Source: Deinococcus actinosclerus (GTDB lineage: Bacteria; Deinococcota; Deinococci; Deinococcales; Deinococcaceae). Taken from it: a stretch of DNA of 64,000 bases. The stretch's first letter is position 1. The number at the start of each line of letters is the position of its first letter. Where the stretch lies: positions 1,487,501-1,551,500 of the forward strand of contig NZ_CP013910.1 in the NCBI RefSeq assembly GCF_001507665.1, in the 5' to 3' direction. The notes under the pieces are model-generated. The model searched no databases. It was not told the DNA's origin and was given only the letters and a program-made list of their open reading frames with translations. The translations under genes were made by a program, and so were the position numbers. Shown here piece after piece: positions 50,480-60,164 of the stretch.

Positions 50480-51411
50480 GGTCTGGTGGCCGCGGCGGGG
50501 GTCGCGCCGCGACCGGTGAGGGTCCCCACGTCCAGCAGGAAGTTGCCGCTGCTGGGCAGCATGACGGTCTGGATGCCGGGCGAGAGTTTCTCCGCGACGG
50601 TCAGCTGGATCAGCTGCGGGTTCTCGCGCAGGGCCCGGCCGCGCAGGGACAGCGCCTCGGCCTCGCCGCGCGCCCTGGCGATGGAGGCCTTCGCGGCGCC
50701 CTCGGCCTCCACGACCTGACGCTGCGCGGCGATGTTCGCCTGTTGCAGCTTGTTGCGTTCCACCGCCACCTGCTGCTCGGCCGTCTGCTTCTGCTCGATG
50801 GCCTTGGCGACGCTGTCCGGGATGCGCAGTTCACGCAGCAGCACGCTGTCCAGCGTGAGGTTGTTCTGCTCGAACACCTGCCGCAGGGCGTTCGTGATGC
50901 TCGCCTCGACCTGCTGACGCTGCGTGCTGATGATGTCGGCCGCGCTGAACTGCCCGATCGCGTCGCGGACCTTGCTGCGCACCTGCGGCCGGATCACGGT
51001 GCGGACGTAGTCGCGGCCCAGCTCCTTGTGCAGCTGCGCGGCCTTGGCGCGGTCCACGCGGAACTGTACGGTCACGTCCGCCGTGATCTCCAGGCCCTCC
51101 TTGCTGCGCGCGCGGATGGCGCCCTCGTCCCCGTCCTGGATGTTGTGCGCCAGCGTGACCTCCTGCAGCCGCGCGTCGTACAGCGTCACGTGATCCACGA
51201 ACGGCACCAGGAAATGCACGCCCTCCTGGAGCGGCTGGCCCTTCACGCCGGTGAGGGCGCTGAAGGCCACGCCCACGTACCCGGCCGGCACCACCTTGAC
51301 GCTCTGGGCGACCAGCACCCCCGCGATCAGCAGCCCCCCGAGGAGCAGCGCGGCGCGGCGGTTCGGGCGGACGGTCAGCTTCGGCGTGGCGCGGCTCTTC
51401 TGATCAGTCAT
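50476..51411 (-). CDS. SPFH/prohibitin-family membrane protein
   Basis: A membrane scaffold of the prohibitin/HflKC/stomatin type. The 311 residues have an N-terminal helix (about 21-40), the band 7 domain (VKVVPAGYVGVAFSALTG, LPQ-like and LHKELGRDYVRTVIRPQVRSKVRDAIGQF), and a long coiled coil with Ala/Glu-rich repeats (EQQVAVERNKLQQANIAAQRQVVEAEGAAKA). This is close to prohibitin. GGAGG lies immediately before ATG 51411, closer than normal. The small membrane protein downstream may be its partner. Confidence 0.9.
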   Translation of the reverse strand: MTDQKSRATPKLTVRPNRRAALLLGGLLIAGVLVAQSVKVVPAGYVGVAFSALTGVKGQPLQEGVHFLVPFVDHVTLYDARLQEVTLAHNIQDGDEGAIRARSKEGLEITADVTVQFRVDRAKAAQLHKELGRDYVRTVIRPQVRSKVRDAIGQFSAADIISTQRQQVEASITNALRQVFEQNNLTLDSVLLRELRIPDSVAKAIEQKQTAEQQVAVERNKLQQANIAAQRQVVEAEGAAKASIARARGEAEALSLRGRALRENPQLIQLTVAEKLSPGIQTVMLPSSGNFLLDVGTLTGRGATPAAATRP

Positions 51412-51456
51412 GCCTCCGGTACGTCCCTGGCTCTCACGCCGTTCCCATGTGTCCGT

Positions 51457-51840
51457 TCACGCTTCGGGGGTCTCGCCGTCCACGTAGACCCAGCGGCCAT
51501 CCAGCTGCGTGAAGCGGCTGCGTTCGCGCAGGGCGTAGCGCTCGCCGTCCGGCAGGCGCAGCTGCGCGGTGAAGGTCACCTCGTTTCCCTGCGCCCCGTG
51601 AATCCGCAGGCCCAGGTACCGGGTCCCGTCGCGCAGGTCCAGCGTGGCCGGGCGGGTGTCCGGGTGCCAGGTGCGCTGCACGTAGGCGCTGTCCCCCAGC
51701 GCGTAGGCCGCGTACCGCGAGCGCATCAGGGCCTCCGGGGTGGCGGCCGCCTGACCGGCGTGCAGCGGGCCGCAGCAGTGCCCGTAACTGCGCCCGGAAC
51801 CGCAGGGACACGACTTGAACGGTGGGTACGCGAGGGGCAT
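51457..51840 (-). CDS. YchJ-family SEC-C motif protein (UPF0225)
   Basis: The 127 residues open with a zinc-binding SEC-C box (CPCGSGRSYGHCCGPLH) followed by the YchJ body (ALMRSRYAAYALGDSAYVQRTWHPDTRP and RSRFTQLDGRWVYVDG). YchJ proteins are of unknown role; the fold is NTF2-like. Start ATG 51840 from a TAGCCT box six bases upstream. Confidence 0.92.
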   Translation of the reverse strand: MPLAYPPFKSCPCGSGRSYGHCCGPLHAGQAAATPEALMRSRYAAYALGDSAYVQRTWHPDTRPATLDLRDGTRYLGLRIHGAQGNEVTFTAQLRLPDGERYALRERSRFTQLDGRWVYVDGETPEA

Positions 51841-51846
51841 GCGCGC

Positions 51847-51852
51847 AGGCTA
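51847..51852 (-). promoter_or_regulatory. -10 box (TAGCCT) of the YchJ-family gene, leaderless
   Basis: Six bases from ATG 51840; divergent from the methyltransferase promoter 40 bases away. Confidence 0.55.
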
Positions 51853-51891
51853 GAGCATTTGGGCGCAGGCCGTGACCGGGAGGGGACAGGC

Positions 51892-51897
51892 CATAAT
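51892..51897 (+). promoter_or_regulatory. -10 box (CATAAT) of the TrmH-family gene, leaderless
   Basis: Seven bases before ATG 51905; the ATG at 51896 overlaps the box itself. Confidence 0.6.
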
Positions 51898-51904
51898 GAC
51901 GGCA

Positions 51905-52720
51905 ATGAGTGCCACCGAAGTCATCACCTCCCTGCAGAACGCGCATGTCAAGCGGCTCGTGCGCCTGCGGGGCCGCCGCGAACGTGAACAGGACGGCGTG
52001 ATCCTGATCGAGGGCGCCCGCGAGATCGCCCGGGCCGTCGCCAGCGGTCTCACCCTGAGCGCCGTGTACAGCGCTCCCGACCTGCACAGCCCGGAAGGGG
52101 AGAGTCTGGCCCCCACGCTGCGCGCGCCCACGCACCTGCTGTCCCGCGCGGCCTTCGAGAAGGTCAGCGGCCGCGAGAACCCCGACGGCCTGCTGGCCCT
52201 GGCGCCCACGCCCGGCGTGATCCTGCCCGAACCCGGCGAGCAGGCGGTCACCGTGCTGCTGCACGGTCTGGAAAAGCCCGGCAACGTGGGCGCGATCCTG
52301 CGCAGCGCCGACGCCGCCGGGGCCGACAGCGTGATCGTCCTGGGGCGCGGCGCCGACCCCTACGGCCCGAACGTGATCCGGTCCTCGCAGGGCAGCGTGT
52401 TCACCCTGCCGGTCGCCGTGATGACCGAGGACGAGGCGCAGGCGTGGCTGCGCGAGCGGCAGTTCACCACCTTCGCCTGCACCCCGGACGCCGAGCGCGC
52501 CTACTGGGACGCGCCGCTGACCGGCCGCGTGGCGCTGCTGCTGGGCACCGAGCACGAGGGCCTGCCCGAACACTGGCGCCGCACCGACCATAGCGTCAGC
52601 ATTCCCATGAGCGCCAGCCGGGGCGCGGACTCCCTGAACGTCGCCACGGCCGCCGCCCTGATGCTCTTCGAATGCGCCCGCCAGCGCCGCGCTGGGCGCA
52701 GCAGGGGGAGCGGGGCATGA
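51905..52720 (+). CDS. TrmH/SpoU-family RNA 2'-O-methyltransferase
   Basis: Methylates ribose in tRNA or 23S rRNA with SAM. The 271 residues have an N-terminal substrate domain ([35 protein letters not shown]), then the knotted SPOUT domain: [25 protein letters not shown] (motif 1 with Asn and Arg), [14 protein letters not shown] (motif 2) and [24 protein letters not shown] (motif 3). The stop overlaps the next gene's start as ATGA. Confidence 0.93.
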   Translation: MSATEVITSLQNAHVKRLVRLRGRREREQDGVILIEGAREIARAVASGLTLSAVYSAPDLHSPEGESLAPTLRAPTHLLSRAAFEKVSGRENPDGLLALAPTPGVILPEPGEQAVTVLLHGLEKPGNVGAILRSADAAGADSVIVLGRGADPYGPNVIRSSQGSVFTLPVAVMTEDEAQAWLRERQFTTFACTPDAERAYWDAPLTGRVALLLGTEHEGLPEHWRRTDHSVSIPMSASRGADSLNVATAAALMLFECARQRRAGRSRGSGA

Positions 52721-53895
52721 TCCAGCCCCCCAGTGACCCGTACCGCGACTGGCTGCGCGCCCGCCTGAGCGCCGAACTGGGCGTGAGCGAGGCCGAGCAG
52801 GTCATCCAGGGCGCCGTGCAGCGCCGAGGCTGGACGGCCATGCGGGCCCTGGGACCGCGCGACGTGGTGGCCGCCCTGCAGGACGTGTACTCGCGGATGC
52901 GTGACGAGTACGGCGACGCCCGCGCCGACCGCTGGCTGGAAGGCACCACCCTGGACCTGGCCCGCTTCGCGGAGACCGTCCCGGTCCCGGCGCAGCCCAC
53001 CGAGGGCCCCATCGCGCCTGCCCCCGGCCCGGTACGCTGGGGCCGGCGCGCGCACGACCTGCCGCTGCTGCTGGCCCGCTCGCACGCCGAGATCGCTGGG
53101 CGCAGCCTCGCCGCGATCCGTGCCAACCCGGAGCTGCGCGCCCTGGAACGCGCCGCCGAGTGGGACGTGCAGGCCACCCAGGCCGAGGTGCGCCGCTGGG
53201 AGACCGAGGAGATGCTCAGCCGCCTGCGCGCCGATCACGCCCGCATCGAGGTGGCCGATCAGGTGGCGGCGGCCGCCGCGCAGGCCCAGCTGCTCGACCT
53301 GAATGTCCGCGAGCTGAGCGGCGCGCTGCGCAGCGGGCAGGCGGTCGGGCCGCGCCTGGCCCACACGCAGCTGATGGCCTCGCAGACCCGCGCCTTCCTG
53401 GACGCCTTCACGCCCCTGATCGACCTGGCCGACGCCGACACGCCGCTGACCATGCTGGATGTGGACCTCGCGAACGCGCGCTTCTCGCTGGGCGTGCCGC
53501 TGCATCCCAACGTGCTGCGCGCCCGGCAGGCGCTGAACTACGCGCAGTGGCACGCGGGAGAGACTGCCGAGACCTCGCCGGCCGTCGCGCAGGCCCGGCA
53601 GGCGCTGCGGCTGGCCGAGGAGGAGGCGCGCGGGCAGCTGGACACGACCCTGCAGGCCGCCCGGTCGCATCAGGCGGCGCTGCGCGACCTGAAGACCCAG
53701 GTGGAGACGCTGGAGCGCCGCGCGACGCAGCTGGCGCAGCTGGGCGGTGATCCCGTCAGCCTCGCGCGCGTGCGGCTGGAATGGCGGCAGGCCCGCACCG
53801 CCGCGCGCGTGCAGGCCCACCGCCTGGAAGAAGCCCTCAAGCTGCTCGACGCGCTCGTCAGCGAGGGCGATACCACCAGCGCCCCCGCGCCCTGA
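52717..53895 (+). CDS. Hypothetical protein with coiled coils
   Basis: The 392 residues start at ATG 52717 behind GGGGGAG and overlap the methyltransferase gene. The first 75 residues are a helical domain ([29 protein letters not shown]). After a Pro linker come long Ala/Arg/Glu/Gln-rich helices likely forming coiled coils (about 145-240 and 285-385). No catalytic motif. The layout is like an outer membrane efflux or tape-measure-type helical protein, but it has no signal peptide, so a cytosolic structural role is more likely. Confidence 0.7.
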   Translation: MIQPPSDPYRDWLRARLSAELGVSEAEQVIQGAVQRRGWTAMRALGPRDVVAALQDVYSRMRDEYGDARADRWLEGTTLDLARFAETVPVPAQPTEGPIAPAPGPVRWGRRAHDLPLLLARSHAEIAGRSLAAIRANPELRALERAAEWDVQATQAEVRRWETEEMLSRLRADHARIEVADQVAAAAAQAQLLDLNVRELSGALRSGQAVGPRLAHTQLMASQTRAFLDAFTPLIDLADADTPLTMLDVDLANARFSLGVPLHPNVLRARQALNYAQWHAGETAETSPAVAQARQALRLAEEEARGQLDTTLQAARSHQAALRDLKTQVETLERRATQLAQLGGDPVSLARVRLEWRQARTAARVQAHRLEEALKLLDALVSEGDTTSAPAP

Positions 53896-54005
53896 CCCCC
53901 CCGGCGCGCGTGCGGGCGAATCCGTAACAGTTCGTAAAGTCCGGCGGCGGCGGAAGGTGCCCGCCCTTCCCGTCCTCCGGCCCCGAACGCGGAAGAATGC
54001 GCCCC

Positions 54006-54557
54006 ATGACAAGTGCGACGACAGGCATGCAGCAGGCGATTCTGGCCGGAGGCTGCTTCTGGTGCACGGAGGCCGTCCTGAAGGACGTGCGCGGCGTGCA
54101 GAAGATCGAGAGCGGCTACATCGGCGGGCACACGCCCAACCCCGACTACCGCAGCGTGTGCAACGGCTCGACCGGGCACGCCGAGGCGGTGCGCGTCACC
54201 TTCGACCCGGCGCTGGTGTCCTACAAGGACCTGCTGGGGCTGTTCTTCGCCACGCACGATCCCACCAGCCTGAACCGCCAGGGCGCGGACGTGGGCACCC
54301 AGTACCGCAGCGCCGTGTTCCCCCTGACCCCCGAGCAGGAAGCGCAGACGCGTGAGGTGATCGCCGACCTGACCGCGCAGGACGTGTTCGGCAAGCCCAT
54401 CGTGACGACCATCGAGCCCGCCGGCGAGTTCTTCTTGGCCGAGGACTACCACCAGAACTACTACGAGAACAACCCGCGCCAGCCGTACTGCATGGCCGTC
54501 ATCGCGCCCAAGGTGTCGAAGATGCGCCAGTACTACAGCGACCGCCTGCGCGCGTAA
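54006..54557 (+). CDS. msrA: Peptide methionine sulfoxide reductase A
   Basis: Repairs oxidised methionine (S form) in proteins, important after oxidative damage. The 183 residues have the catalytic box [17 protein letters not shown], then [26 protein letters not shown], and [10 protein letters not shown] start at ATG 54006, seven bases after AAGAAT; an in-frame ATG at 53997 is possible. It is convergent with icd. Confidence 0.95.
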   Translation: MTSATTGMQQAILAGGCFWCTEAVLKDVRGVQKIESGYIGGHTPNPDYRSVCNGSTGHAEAVRVTFDPALVSYKDLLGLFFATHDPTSLNRQGADVGTQYRSAVFPLTPEQEAQTREVIADLTAQDVFGKPIVTTIEPAGEFFLAEDYHQNYYENNPRQPYCMAVIAPKVSKMRQYYSDRLRA

Positions 54558-54566
54558 GGCAGTACA

Positions 54567-54603
54567 GAAGGGCGGCGAGGGGACATGCCCTCGCCGCCTT
54601 CGT
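54567..54603. terminator. Bidirectional terminator between msrA and icd
   Basis: GGCGGCGAGGG and its complement with a six-base loop, extended by AAG/CTT, lies between the facing stop codons. Confidence 0.75.
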
Positions 54604-54615
54604 TCATCGGTCGGC

Positions 54616-55872
54616 TCAGGCCTTGCGGGCCTTCATGTTCTCGATGATTTTGTCCCCGAAGACGCTGGTCTTCACTTCGGTCGCGCCCTCCATGTTGCGG
54701 GCGAAGTCGTAGGTCACGACCTTCTGCTGGATGGTGTCGTCCAGACCCTTGAGGATCAGGTCGGCGGCCTCGGTCCAGCCCATGTAGCGCAGCATCATCT
54801 CGCCGCTGAGGATCACGGAGCTGGGGTTGATGACGTCCTTGCCGGCGTACTTGGGCGCGGTGCCGTGGGTCGCCTCGAAGATGGCGTGGCCGGTCACGTA
54901 GTTGATGTTCGCGCCGGGGGCGATGCCGATCCCGCCGACCTGCGCGGCCAGCGCGTCGCTGACGTAGTCGCCGTTCAGGTTCAGCGTGGCGATCACGTCG
55001 TAGTCGGTGGGGCGCAGCAGGATCTGCTGGAGGAAGTTGTCGGCGATGACGTCCTTGATGACGATGCCGTTCGGCAGCTGGCACCAGGGGCCGCCGTCGA
55101 TCTCCACGGCGCCGAATTCACGCTTGGCGAGCTCGTAGCCCCAGTCGCGGAAGCCGCCTTCCGTGAACTTCATGATGTTGCCCTTGTGCACGAGGGCGAC
55201 GCTCTTGCGGCCGTTGTCCACGGCGTACTGGATCGCGGCGCGCACGAGGCGCTCGGTGCCTTCCTTCGACACGGGCTTCACGCCGAAGGAGGAGCTGTCC
55301 GGGAAGCGGATCTTGTTCACGCCCATCTCGCCCACCAGGAACTCGCGGACCTTGTCGGCCTCGGGCGTGCCGGCCTTGTACTCGATCCCGGCGTAGATGT
55401 CCTCGGTGTTCTCGCGGAAGATCACCATGTCCACGTCCTGGGGACGCTTGACGGGGCTGGGCACGCCGTCGAAGTACTGCACGGGGCGCACGCAGGCGTA
55501 CAGGTCGAGTTCCTGGCGCAGCGCCACGTTGATCGAGCGGATGCCGCCGCCGACCGGGGTGGTCAGCGGGCCCTTGATGCCGAACAGGTACTCGTTGAAG
55601 GCGTCCAGCGTGCCCTGCGGCAGCCACTCGCCCTCGCCGTAGACGTTCACGCTCTTCTCGCCGGCGTAGACTTCCATCCACTCGATCTTGCGCTCGCCGC
55701 CGTAGGCGATCTCGACCGCCGCGTCGAGCACGCGGACGCTGGCGCGCCAGATGTCGGGGCCGGTGCCGTCGCCTTCCACGAAGGGAATGACGGGGTGGTT
55801 CGGCACGTGCAGCTTGCCGTCTTTCATCGTGATCTTCTCGCCCTGCGCGGGCACCGTGATGTGCTTATCCAT
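54616..55872 (-). CDS. icd: Isocitrate dehydrogenase (NADP type)
   Basis: TCA-cycle oxidation of isocitrate to 2-oxoglutarate. The 418 residues match the bacterial type I enzyme: [20 protein letters not shown], the [19 protein letters not shown] substrate region, [50 protein letters not shown], and [16 protein letters not shown]. Start ATG 55872; TACAGT lies nine bases upstream, so the leader is only a few bases. Confidence 0.96.
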   Translation of the reverse strand: MDKHITVPAQGEKITMKDGKLHVPNHPVIPFVEGDGTGPDIWRASVRVLDAAVEIAYGGERKIEWMEVYAGEKSVNVYGEGEWLPQGTLDAFNEYLFGIKGPLTTPVGGGIRSINVALRQELDLYACVRPVQYFDGVPSPVKRPQDVDMVIFRENTEDIYAGIEYKAGTPEADKVREFLVGEMGVNKIRFPDSSSFGVKPVSKEGTERLVRAAIQYAVDNGRKSVALVHKGNIMKFTEGGFRDWGYELAKREFGAVEIDGGPWCQLPNGIVIKDVIADNFLQQILLRPTDYDVIATLNLNGDYVSDALAAQVGGIGIAPGANINYVTGHAIFEATHGTAPKYAGKDVINPSSVILSGEMMLRYMGWTEAADLILKGLDDTIQQKVVTYDFARNMEGATEVKTSVFGDKIIENMKARKA

Positions 55873-55881
55873 GACCCGGAC

Positions 55882-55887
55882 ACTGTA
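55882..55887 (-). promoter_or_regulatory. -10 box (TACAGT) of icd
   Basis: Nine bases from ATG 55872. Confidence 0.5.
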
Positions 55888-56096
55888 CTCCAAGCGGCAT
55901 GAACCGGAGTTGGTGTACCTGTTACCCCAAGGGTTTATACCCGGTTCACGCAGATCGGGACCCAGCCCCGCAAACCATGAAGATTCCTGAAGTCTGCGTG
56001 CAGTGACCCTCAAGCTCAACCTCACCCCGCACCCGGCCGGACGCGGCAAGCTGGGGGCACCCACACGGGAATCCACACCGCAGGAGGACTCAACCG

Positions 56097-56330
56097 ATGA
56101 GTGATAAAAGCACCGCTGAAAACATGCTGGACGCCGCCAAGGCCAAAGTGAACGAAGGCGCCGACCGCCTGCGCGAGGCCGGGCACAACGTCGCCCACGC
56201 CGTGACCGGCGACGCCCACCACAAGGCGGAAGCCCTCGAGGACCGCGCCAAGGCCGAAGTGCACAACCGTGAAGCCAACGCCGAGTACACCGAAGGTAAA
56301 CGCGAAGCCAAGGACGGCGACGGCCACTAA
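56097..56330 (+). CDS. Small hydrophilic stress protein (LEA/CsbD-like)
   Basis: A 77-residue protein, almost all Ala, Lys, Glu, Asp, His and Arg, with 11-residue-like amphipathic periodicity ([20 protein letters not shown] and [24 protein letters not shown]). Such composition is seen in late-embryogenesis-abundant and CsbD-like proteins associated with desiccation or general stress. The exact family is unproven. GGAGGACTC precedes ATG 56097 and a classical terminator follows. Confidence 0.75.
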   Translation: MSDKSTAENMLDAAKAKVNEGADRLREAGHNVAHAVTGDAHHKAEALEDRAKAEVHNREANAEYTEGKREAKDGDGH

Positions 56331-56353
56331 GGCCCCAGCCTCGACCTGCCCTG

Positions 56354-56387
56354 ACCAGCCCCTCCTACGCGGAGAGGCTGGTTTTTT
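56354..56387 (+). terminator. Intrinsic terminator of the small stress protein gene
   Basis: ACCAGCC-CTCC pairs with GGAG-GGCTGGT around a TACGC loop, followed by six T. Confidence 0.85.
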
Positions 56388-56411
56388 CACGCCTCGGCGC
56401 GCGGGGGCCGC

Positions 56412-56417
56412 TACACT
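56412..56417 (+). promoter_or_regulatory. -10 box (TACACT) of the sugar permease operon, leaderless
   Basis: Seven bases before ATG 56425. Confidence 0.65.
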
Positions 56418-56424
56418 GCGCCCC

Positions 56425-57366
56425 ATGACCACAAAGGGGCGGCGCGTTTCTCGCCGCGAACAACACCGCATCGGCGGCACCGGCGCGTCTGTCACGGTGC
56501 GCAACACCCTGATCGCGTACGCGTTCATGCTGCCGTTCCTGATCCTGCTCGTCGTGTACCACACCTGGCCCGTGATCTTCGGGTCGTACCTGGCGTTCAC
56601 GAAGTACAACATCATCAGCCCGCCGCAGTGGGTGGGGCTGGCGAATTTCCGCGAACTGTTCGCCGACGAGCAGTTCTGGTCGGGCCTGCGCAACAGCCTC
56701 AAGTACGTACTGGTCGTGCCGGTCATCCAGGTCATCTCGATCCTGGTGGCGCTGCTCGTGAACCGCCCGCTGCGCGGCATCGGCTTCTTCCGCACCGCGT
56801 ACTACGTGCCGGTCGTGACGAGCTTCGCGGTGGTCGGCCTGATCTGGTCGTGGCTGTACAAGCAGGGCGGCGCCGTGAACAGCGTCCTGATGGGCCTGGG
56901 CCTGATGCGCGGCGACCACAGCCTGCTCGACAACCCCGCCACGGCGCTGTTCGCGGTGATGTTCGTGACCCTCTGGAAGGGCATCGGGTACTACATGGTG
57001 CTGTACCTCGCGGGCCTCCAGGGCATCAGCCGGGAACTGGAGGAAGCCGCCACCATCGACGGCGCCACCCGCTCGCAGGTGTTCTGGAACATCACCCTGC
57101 CGGGCCTGCGCCCCACCATCCTGGTGTGCAGCCTGCTGTCCACGATCAGCGCCATCAAGGTGTTCGAGGAACTGTACGTCATGACGCCCAACGGCTACCC
57201 GGCGGGCAGCACGTACTCCGCGCTGATGTACTCGTTCTCCAAGGCGTTCGGAGGGGATTTCAACTTCGGGCTGGCCGCCGCCGCCAGCATGGTCGTCGCG
57301 GTGGTCAGCATCCTGTTCGGCCTGATCAACTTCCGCCTGACCAAAGGAGGCCGCAGCGATGCCTGA
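56425..57366 (+). CDS. Carbohydrate ABC transporter permease, MalF/UgpA type
   Basis: Inner-membrane half of a sugar importer. The 313 residues have six main helices, with a GLANFRELFADEQFW loop after the first and an EAA loop EEAATIDGATRSQVFWNITLPGLRP that docks the ATPase. It overlaps the second permease gene by eight bases. No sugar-binding protein or ATPase gene is next to it in the window. The N-terminal 20 residues are basic. Confidence 0.94.
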   Translation: MTTKGRRVSRREQHRIGGTGASVTVRNTLIAYAFMLPFLILLVVYHTWPVIFGSYLAFTKYNIISPPQWVGLANFRELFADEQFWSGLRNSLKYVLVVPVIQVISILVALLVNRPLRGIGFFRTAYYVPVVTSFAVVGLIWSWLYKQGGAVNSVLMGLGLMRGDHSLLDNPATALFAVMFVTLWKGIGYYMVLYLAGLQGISRELEEAATIDGATRSQVFWNITLPGLRPTILVCSLLSTISAIKVFEELYVMTPNGYPAGSTYSALMYSFSKAFGGDFNFGLAAAASMVVAVVSILFGLINFRLTKGGRSDA

Positions 57367-58291
57367 GACCACCCTGCCCCAGACCGCCCTGGTCAGCGAC
57401 CCGCACGCGCAGCTGGCCGCGCAGCTCAAAGCCCAGCGTCAGCGCCGCGAACGCCTGCGCAACGCCGCCGCGTACGCCGTGCTGATCCTCATCGCGCTGA
57501 TCATGCTCTACCCGTTCTACTGGACGCTCGTGACGTCCCTGGAACCCACCGGGAACATCTACGAGGCGAAGATCCTCCCCACCGCCCTCAGCCTGCGCAA
57601 CTATCTGGAGGTCTTCAGCGGCACCACCGTCCCCTTCTGGCGGCTGATCCTGAATTCCGTGATCATCTGCGTCCTGGGCGTGACCTTCACCACGACCCTC
57701 GCCACGCTCGCCGCGTACCCGCTGGCCCGCATGCGTTTCCCCGGCCGCGACCTGATCTTCTACTCCATCCTGATCCTGATGGTGCTGCCCAACGAGGCCG
57801 GGCTGATCGTCAACTACATCACCACCATCAAACTGGGCCTGCTGGCGCAGACCAGTCCGCTGGCGGACGCCGCGCGGCAGTACCTCGCGGTCGTGCTGCC
57901 CGGCGCGGCCAGTATCGTGGGCCTGTTCCTGCTGCGCCAGGCGTACCTGGGTATCCCGCAGGAACTCATCGAGGCGGCCCGCATCGACGGCGCGCGCGAA
58001 CTCACCATCTGGCGCCGCATCATGCTGCCACTGGCGACCCCCACCATCGCCGCGTTCGCCATCCTGGAATTCGTGGCGTACTGGAACTCGTTCCTGTGGG
58101 CGCGCGTCATGCTGCCCGACAAGAACATGCTCCCGCTCTCGGCGGGCCTGCTGGAACTGTCCGGCACGTTCAGCACGAACTCCCGCGCCGTCATGGCGGG
58201 CGCCGTCATCACGATCATCCCCATCCTGATCGTGTTCCTGATGGGCCAGAAGTACTTCATGAAAGGCCTGGAAGGCGCGGTCAAGGGCTGA
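57359..58291 (+). CDS. Carbohydrate ABC transporter permease, MalG/UgpE type
   Basis: Second permease half. The 310 residues have an unusually long N-terminal cytoplasmic segment (about 40 residues) before the first helix, then LVTSLEPTGNIYEAKILP, LATLAAYPLARMRFPGRD, and the EAA loop IEAARIDGARELTIWRRIMLPLATP. AAAGGAGG precedes ATG 57359. Its stop overlaps the NUDIX start (TGATG), so four genes form one translational chain. Confidence 0.94.
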   Translation: MPETTLPQTALVSDPHAQLAAQLKAQRQRRERLRNAAAYAVLILIALIMLYPFYWTLVTSLEPTGNIYEAKILPTALSLRNYLEVFSGTTVPFWRLILNSVIICVLGVTFTTTLATLAAYPLARMRFPGRDLIFYSILILMVLPNEAGLIVNYITTIKLGLLAQTSPLADAARQYLAVVLPGAASIVGLFLLRQAYLGIPQELIEAARIDGARELTIWRRIMLPLATPTIAAFAILEFVAYWNSFLWARVMLPDKNMLPLSAGLLELSGTFSTNSRAVMAGAVITIIPILIVFLMGQKYFMKGLEGAVKG

Positions 58292-58794
58292 TGTTCCGCC
58301 GGAAGAAGGACTTCTACGTGAACGCCCGCGCGGTCATCGAGCGCAGCGGCGAGCGCGGGCCCGAGGTGCTCCTGCAGGTGCGCGCCAAGCCCGGCGAGCC
58401 CCGCACGCTGGAACTCCCCGGCGGGCAGCTCGACCCCTTCGAGTCCATCCCGGCCGCCCTGCGCCGCGAGGTGCTGGAGGAGACCGGCCTGACTGTCACC
58501 GCCTTCCTGGATGACCCGCACGACACCACCTCCAGCGCGCCCGGCGGGGACGTGGAGTGCCTGACGCCCGCCTTCGTGTACCAGACGACGCGCGGCCCGG
58601 TGGACAGCGTGGGCTTTTTCTTCCGCGTGCGGGCCAGCGGCGAACCCCTGACCCGCGGTGACCATGCCGAGGCGCCCCGCTGGGTCCCGGTGCGCGACCT
58701 GCGCACCCAGGTGCAGACCCGCCCCGGGGACTTCAACTGGCTGACCCTCGCCGCGCTGCGCCACCTGGACGCACACGCCTGGGCGGACGCATGA
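58291..58794 (+). CDS. NUDIX hydrolase
   Basis: Hydrolyses a nucleoside diphosphate linked to another group; substrate unknown. The 167 residues contain a full NUDIX box, GGQLDPFESIPAALRREVLEETGL, with all key Glu and Gly. Deinococcus genomes are rich in NUDIX enzymes. The placement between sugar permeases and an oxidoreductase suggests a sugar-nucleotide or cofactor substrate, but that is inference. Confidence 0.93.
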   Translation: MFRRKKDFYVNARAVIERSGERGPEVLLQVRAKPGEPRTLELPGGQLDPFESIPAALRREVLEETGLTVTAFLDDPHDTTSSAPGGDVECLTPAFVYQTTRGPVDSVGFFFRVRASGEPLTRGDHAEAPRWVPVRDLRTQVQTRPGDFNWLTLAALRHLDAHAWADA

Positions 58795-60164
58795 CCCTGA
58801 CCTACCGCACGCTGGACCGCGAGTGGGACGTGATCGTCGCCGGGGGCGGCACCGCCGGGGCCATTGCAGGCATTGCCGCCGCCCGCAGCGGGGCGCGCAC
58901 GCTGGTCGTCGAGGCGCAGGGCAGCCTGGGTGGCACCGGCACGAACGCCTGGGTCACGCCGCTGATGCGCAACGTCGCCGACGGGCAGAACCTCAACCGG
59001 GGCCTGACCGAGGAACTCAAGGCCCGCCTGCGGGCGCGCGGCGACGGCGCGACCGACCCGTCCGGGAACGACAACTGGTTCAACCCGGAGGGCCTGAAGT
59101 TCGTGCTGGACGACCTGCTGCGCGAGGCGGGGGCGGAGGTGCTGTTCCACACCCAGGTCGTGCAGCCCGTCATGGCCGGGTCGCGGATCGAGGCGCTGGT
59201 CGTGCATAACAAGGGCGGATTGCAGGCCCTGCGCGCCCGGACGTTCATCGACGCGACTGGCGACGCGGACGTGGCGGCAATGGCGGGCGTGCCCATGAGC
59301 GGCGGGGACGAGGACGGCGTGCATCAGGCCATGAGCCTGCGCTTCACGCTGGCCGGCGTGGACGTGACCCGCCTGCGTGCCTTCCTGACTGCCAGCGGCC
59401 AAGGGCAGGACCATCCGGACTTCCTGCACTTCTGGATGGTCTGGGGCCGCCGCAGCAGCCTCGAACCCCTCTTCCGGCAGGCGGTCGAGAGCGGCGTGCT
59501 GCTGGAACGCGACGGGGACTACTTCCAGGCGTTCAGCGTGCCAGGCCGCCCCGGTGAACTCAGCTTCAACTGCCCGCGCATCCGCGCCGACCTGCACGAC
59601 GGCACCGACCCCTGGCAGCTCAGCGGGGCGCAGCTGGACGGCCGGCAGGCCATCACGCGCCTCACGGCGTTCTGCCGCGCGTTCCTGCCCGGCTGCGAGC
59701 ACGCGTTCATCGGCGTGGTCGCCCCGATGATCGGCGTGCGCGAGACCCGGCGCATCCACGGGGAGTACACGCTGACCGTCACGGACATCCTCGACTGCGC
59801 CCGCTTCCCGGACGGCATCTGCCGCAATCATTACCCGGTGGACATCCACTCGGTCAGGGGGGGCGCGAAACTGCTGCACGAACGTGAGGGCGCCGCGCCG
59901 TACTTCGCGCCCGGCGCGTTCCACGACATCCCGCTGCGCGCCATCATCCCGCTGAACGTCACGAACCTGCTCGTGCCGGGCCGCGCCGCGAGCAGCACCT
60001 TCGAGGCGCAGTCCAGCATCCGCGTGCAGCAGAACTGCCACTCCATGGGCGAGGCCGCCGGGATCGCCGCCGCCTGGGCCGCGCGGGACCACGCCGGAGA
60101 AGTCCGCGCGGTCAGCCCGGACGACCTGCGCGCCGAACTGACCGCGCGCGGCGCCCTGGTCTAA
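58791..60164 (+). CDS. FAD-dependent oxidoreductase (Pfam FAD_oxidored type)
   Basis: The 457 residues start with an FAD dinucleotide loop (DVIVAGGGTAGAIAGIAAARSGARTLVVEA), then GGTGTNAWVTPLM, FIDATGDADVAAMAGV in the middle, and a C-terminal FAD-binding end with SSTFEAQSSIRVQQNCHSMGEAAGIAAAWA. This family is often linked with sugar uptake operons and is of mixed or unknown substrate. ATG 58791 overlaps the NUDIX stop (ATGA), and its stop overlaps the convergent DJ-1-like stop by four bases. Confidence 0.9.
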   Translation: MTLTYRTLDREWDVIVAGGGTAGAIAGIAAARSGARTLVVEAQGSLGGTGTNAWVTPLMRNVADGQNLNRGLTEELKARLRARGDGATDPSGNDNWFNPEGLKFVLDDLLREAGAEVLFHTQVVQPVMAGSRIEALVVHNKGGLQALRARTFIDATGDADVAAMAGVPMSGGDEDGVHQAMSLRFTLAGVDVTRLRAFLTASGQGQDHPDFLHFWMVWGRRSSLEPLFRQAVESGVLLERDGDYFQAFSVPGRPGELSFNCPRIRADLHDGTDPWQLSGAQLDGRQAITRLTAFCRAFLPGCEHAFIGVVAPMIGVRETRRIHGEYTLTVTDILDCARFPDGICRNHYPVDIHSVRGGAKLLHEREGAAPYFAPGAFHDIPLRAIIPLNVTNLLVPGRAASSTFEAQSSIRVQQNCHSMGEAAGIAAAWAARDHAGEVRAVSPDDLRAELTARGALV

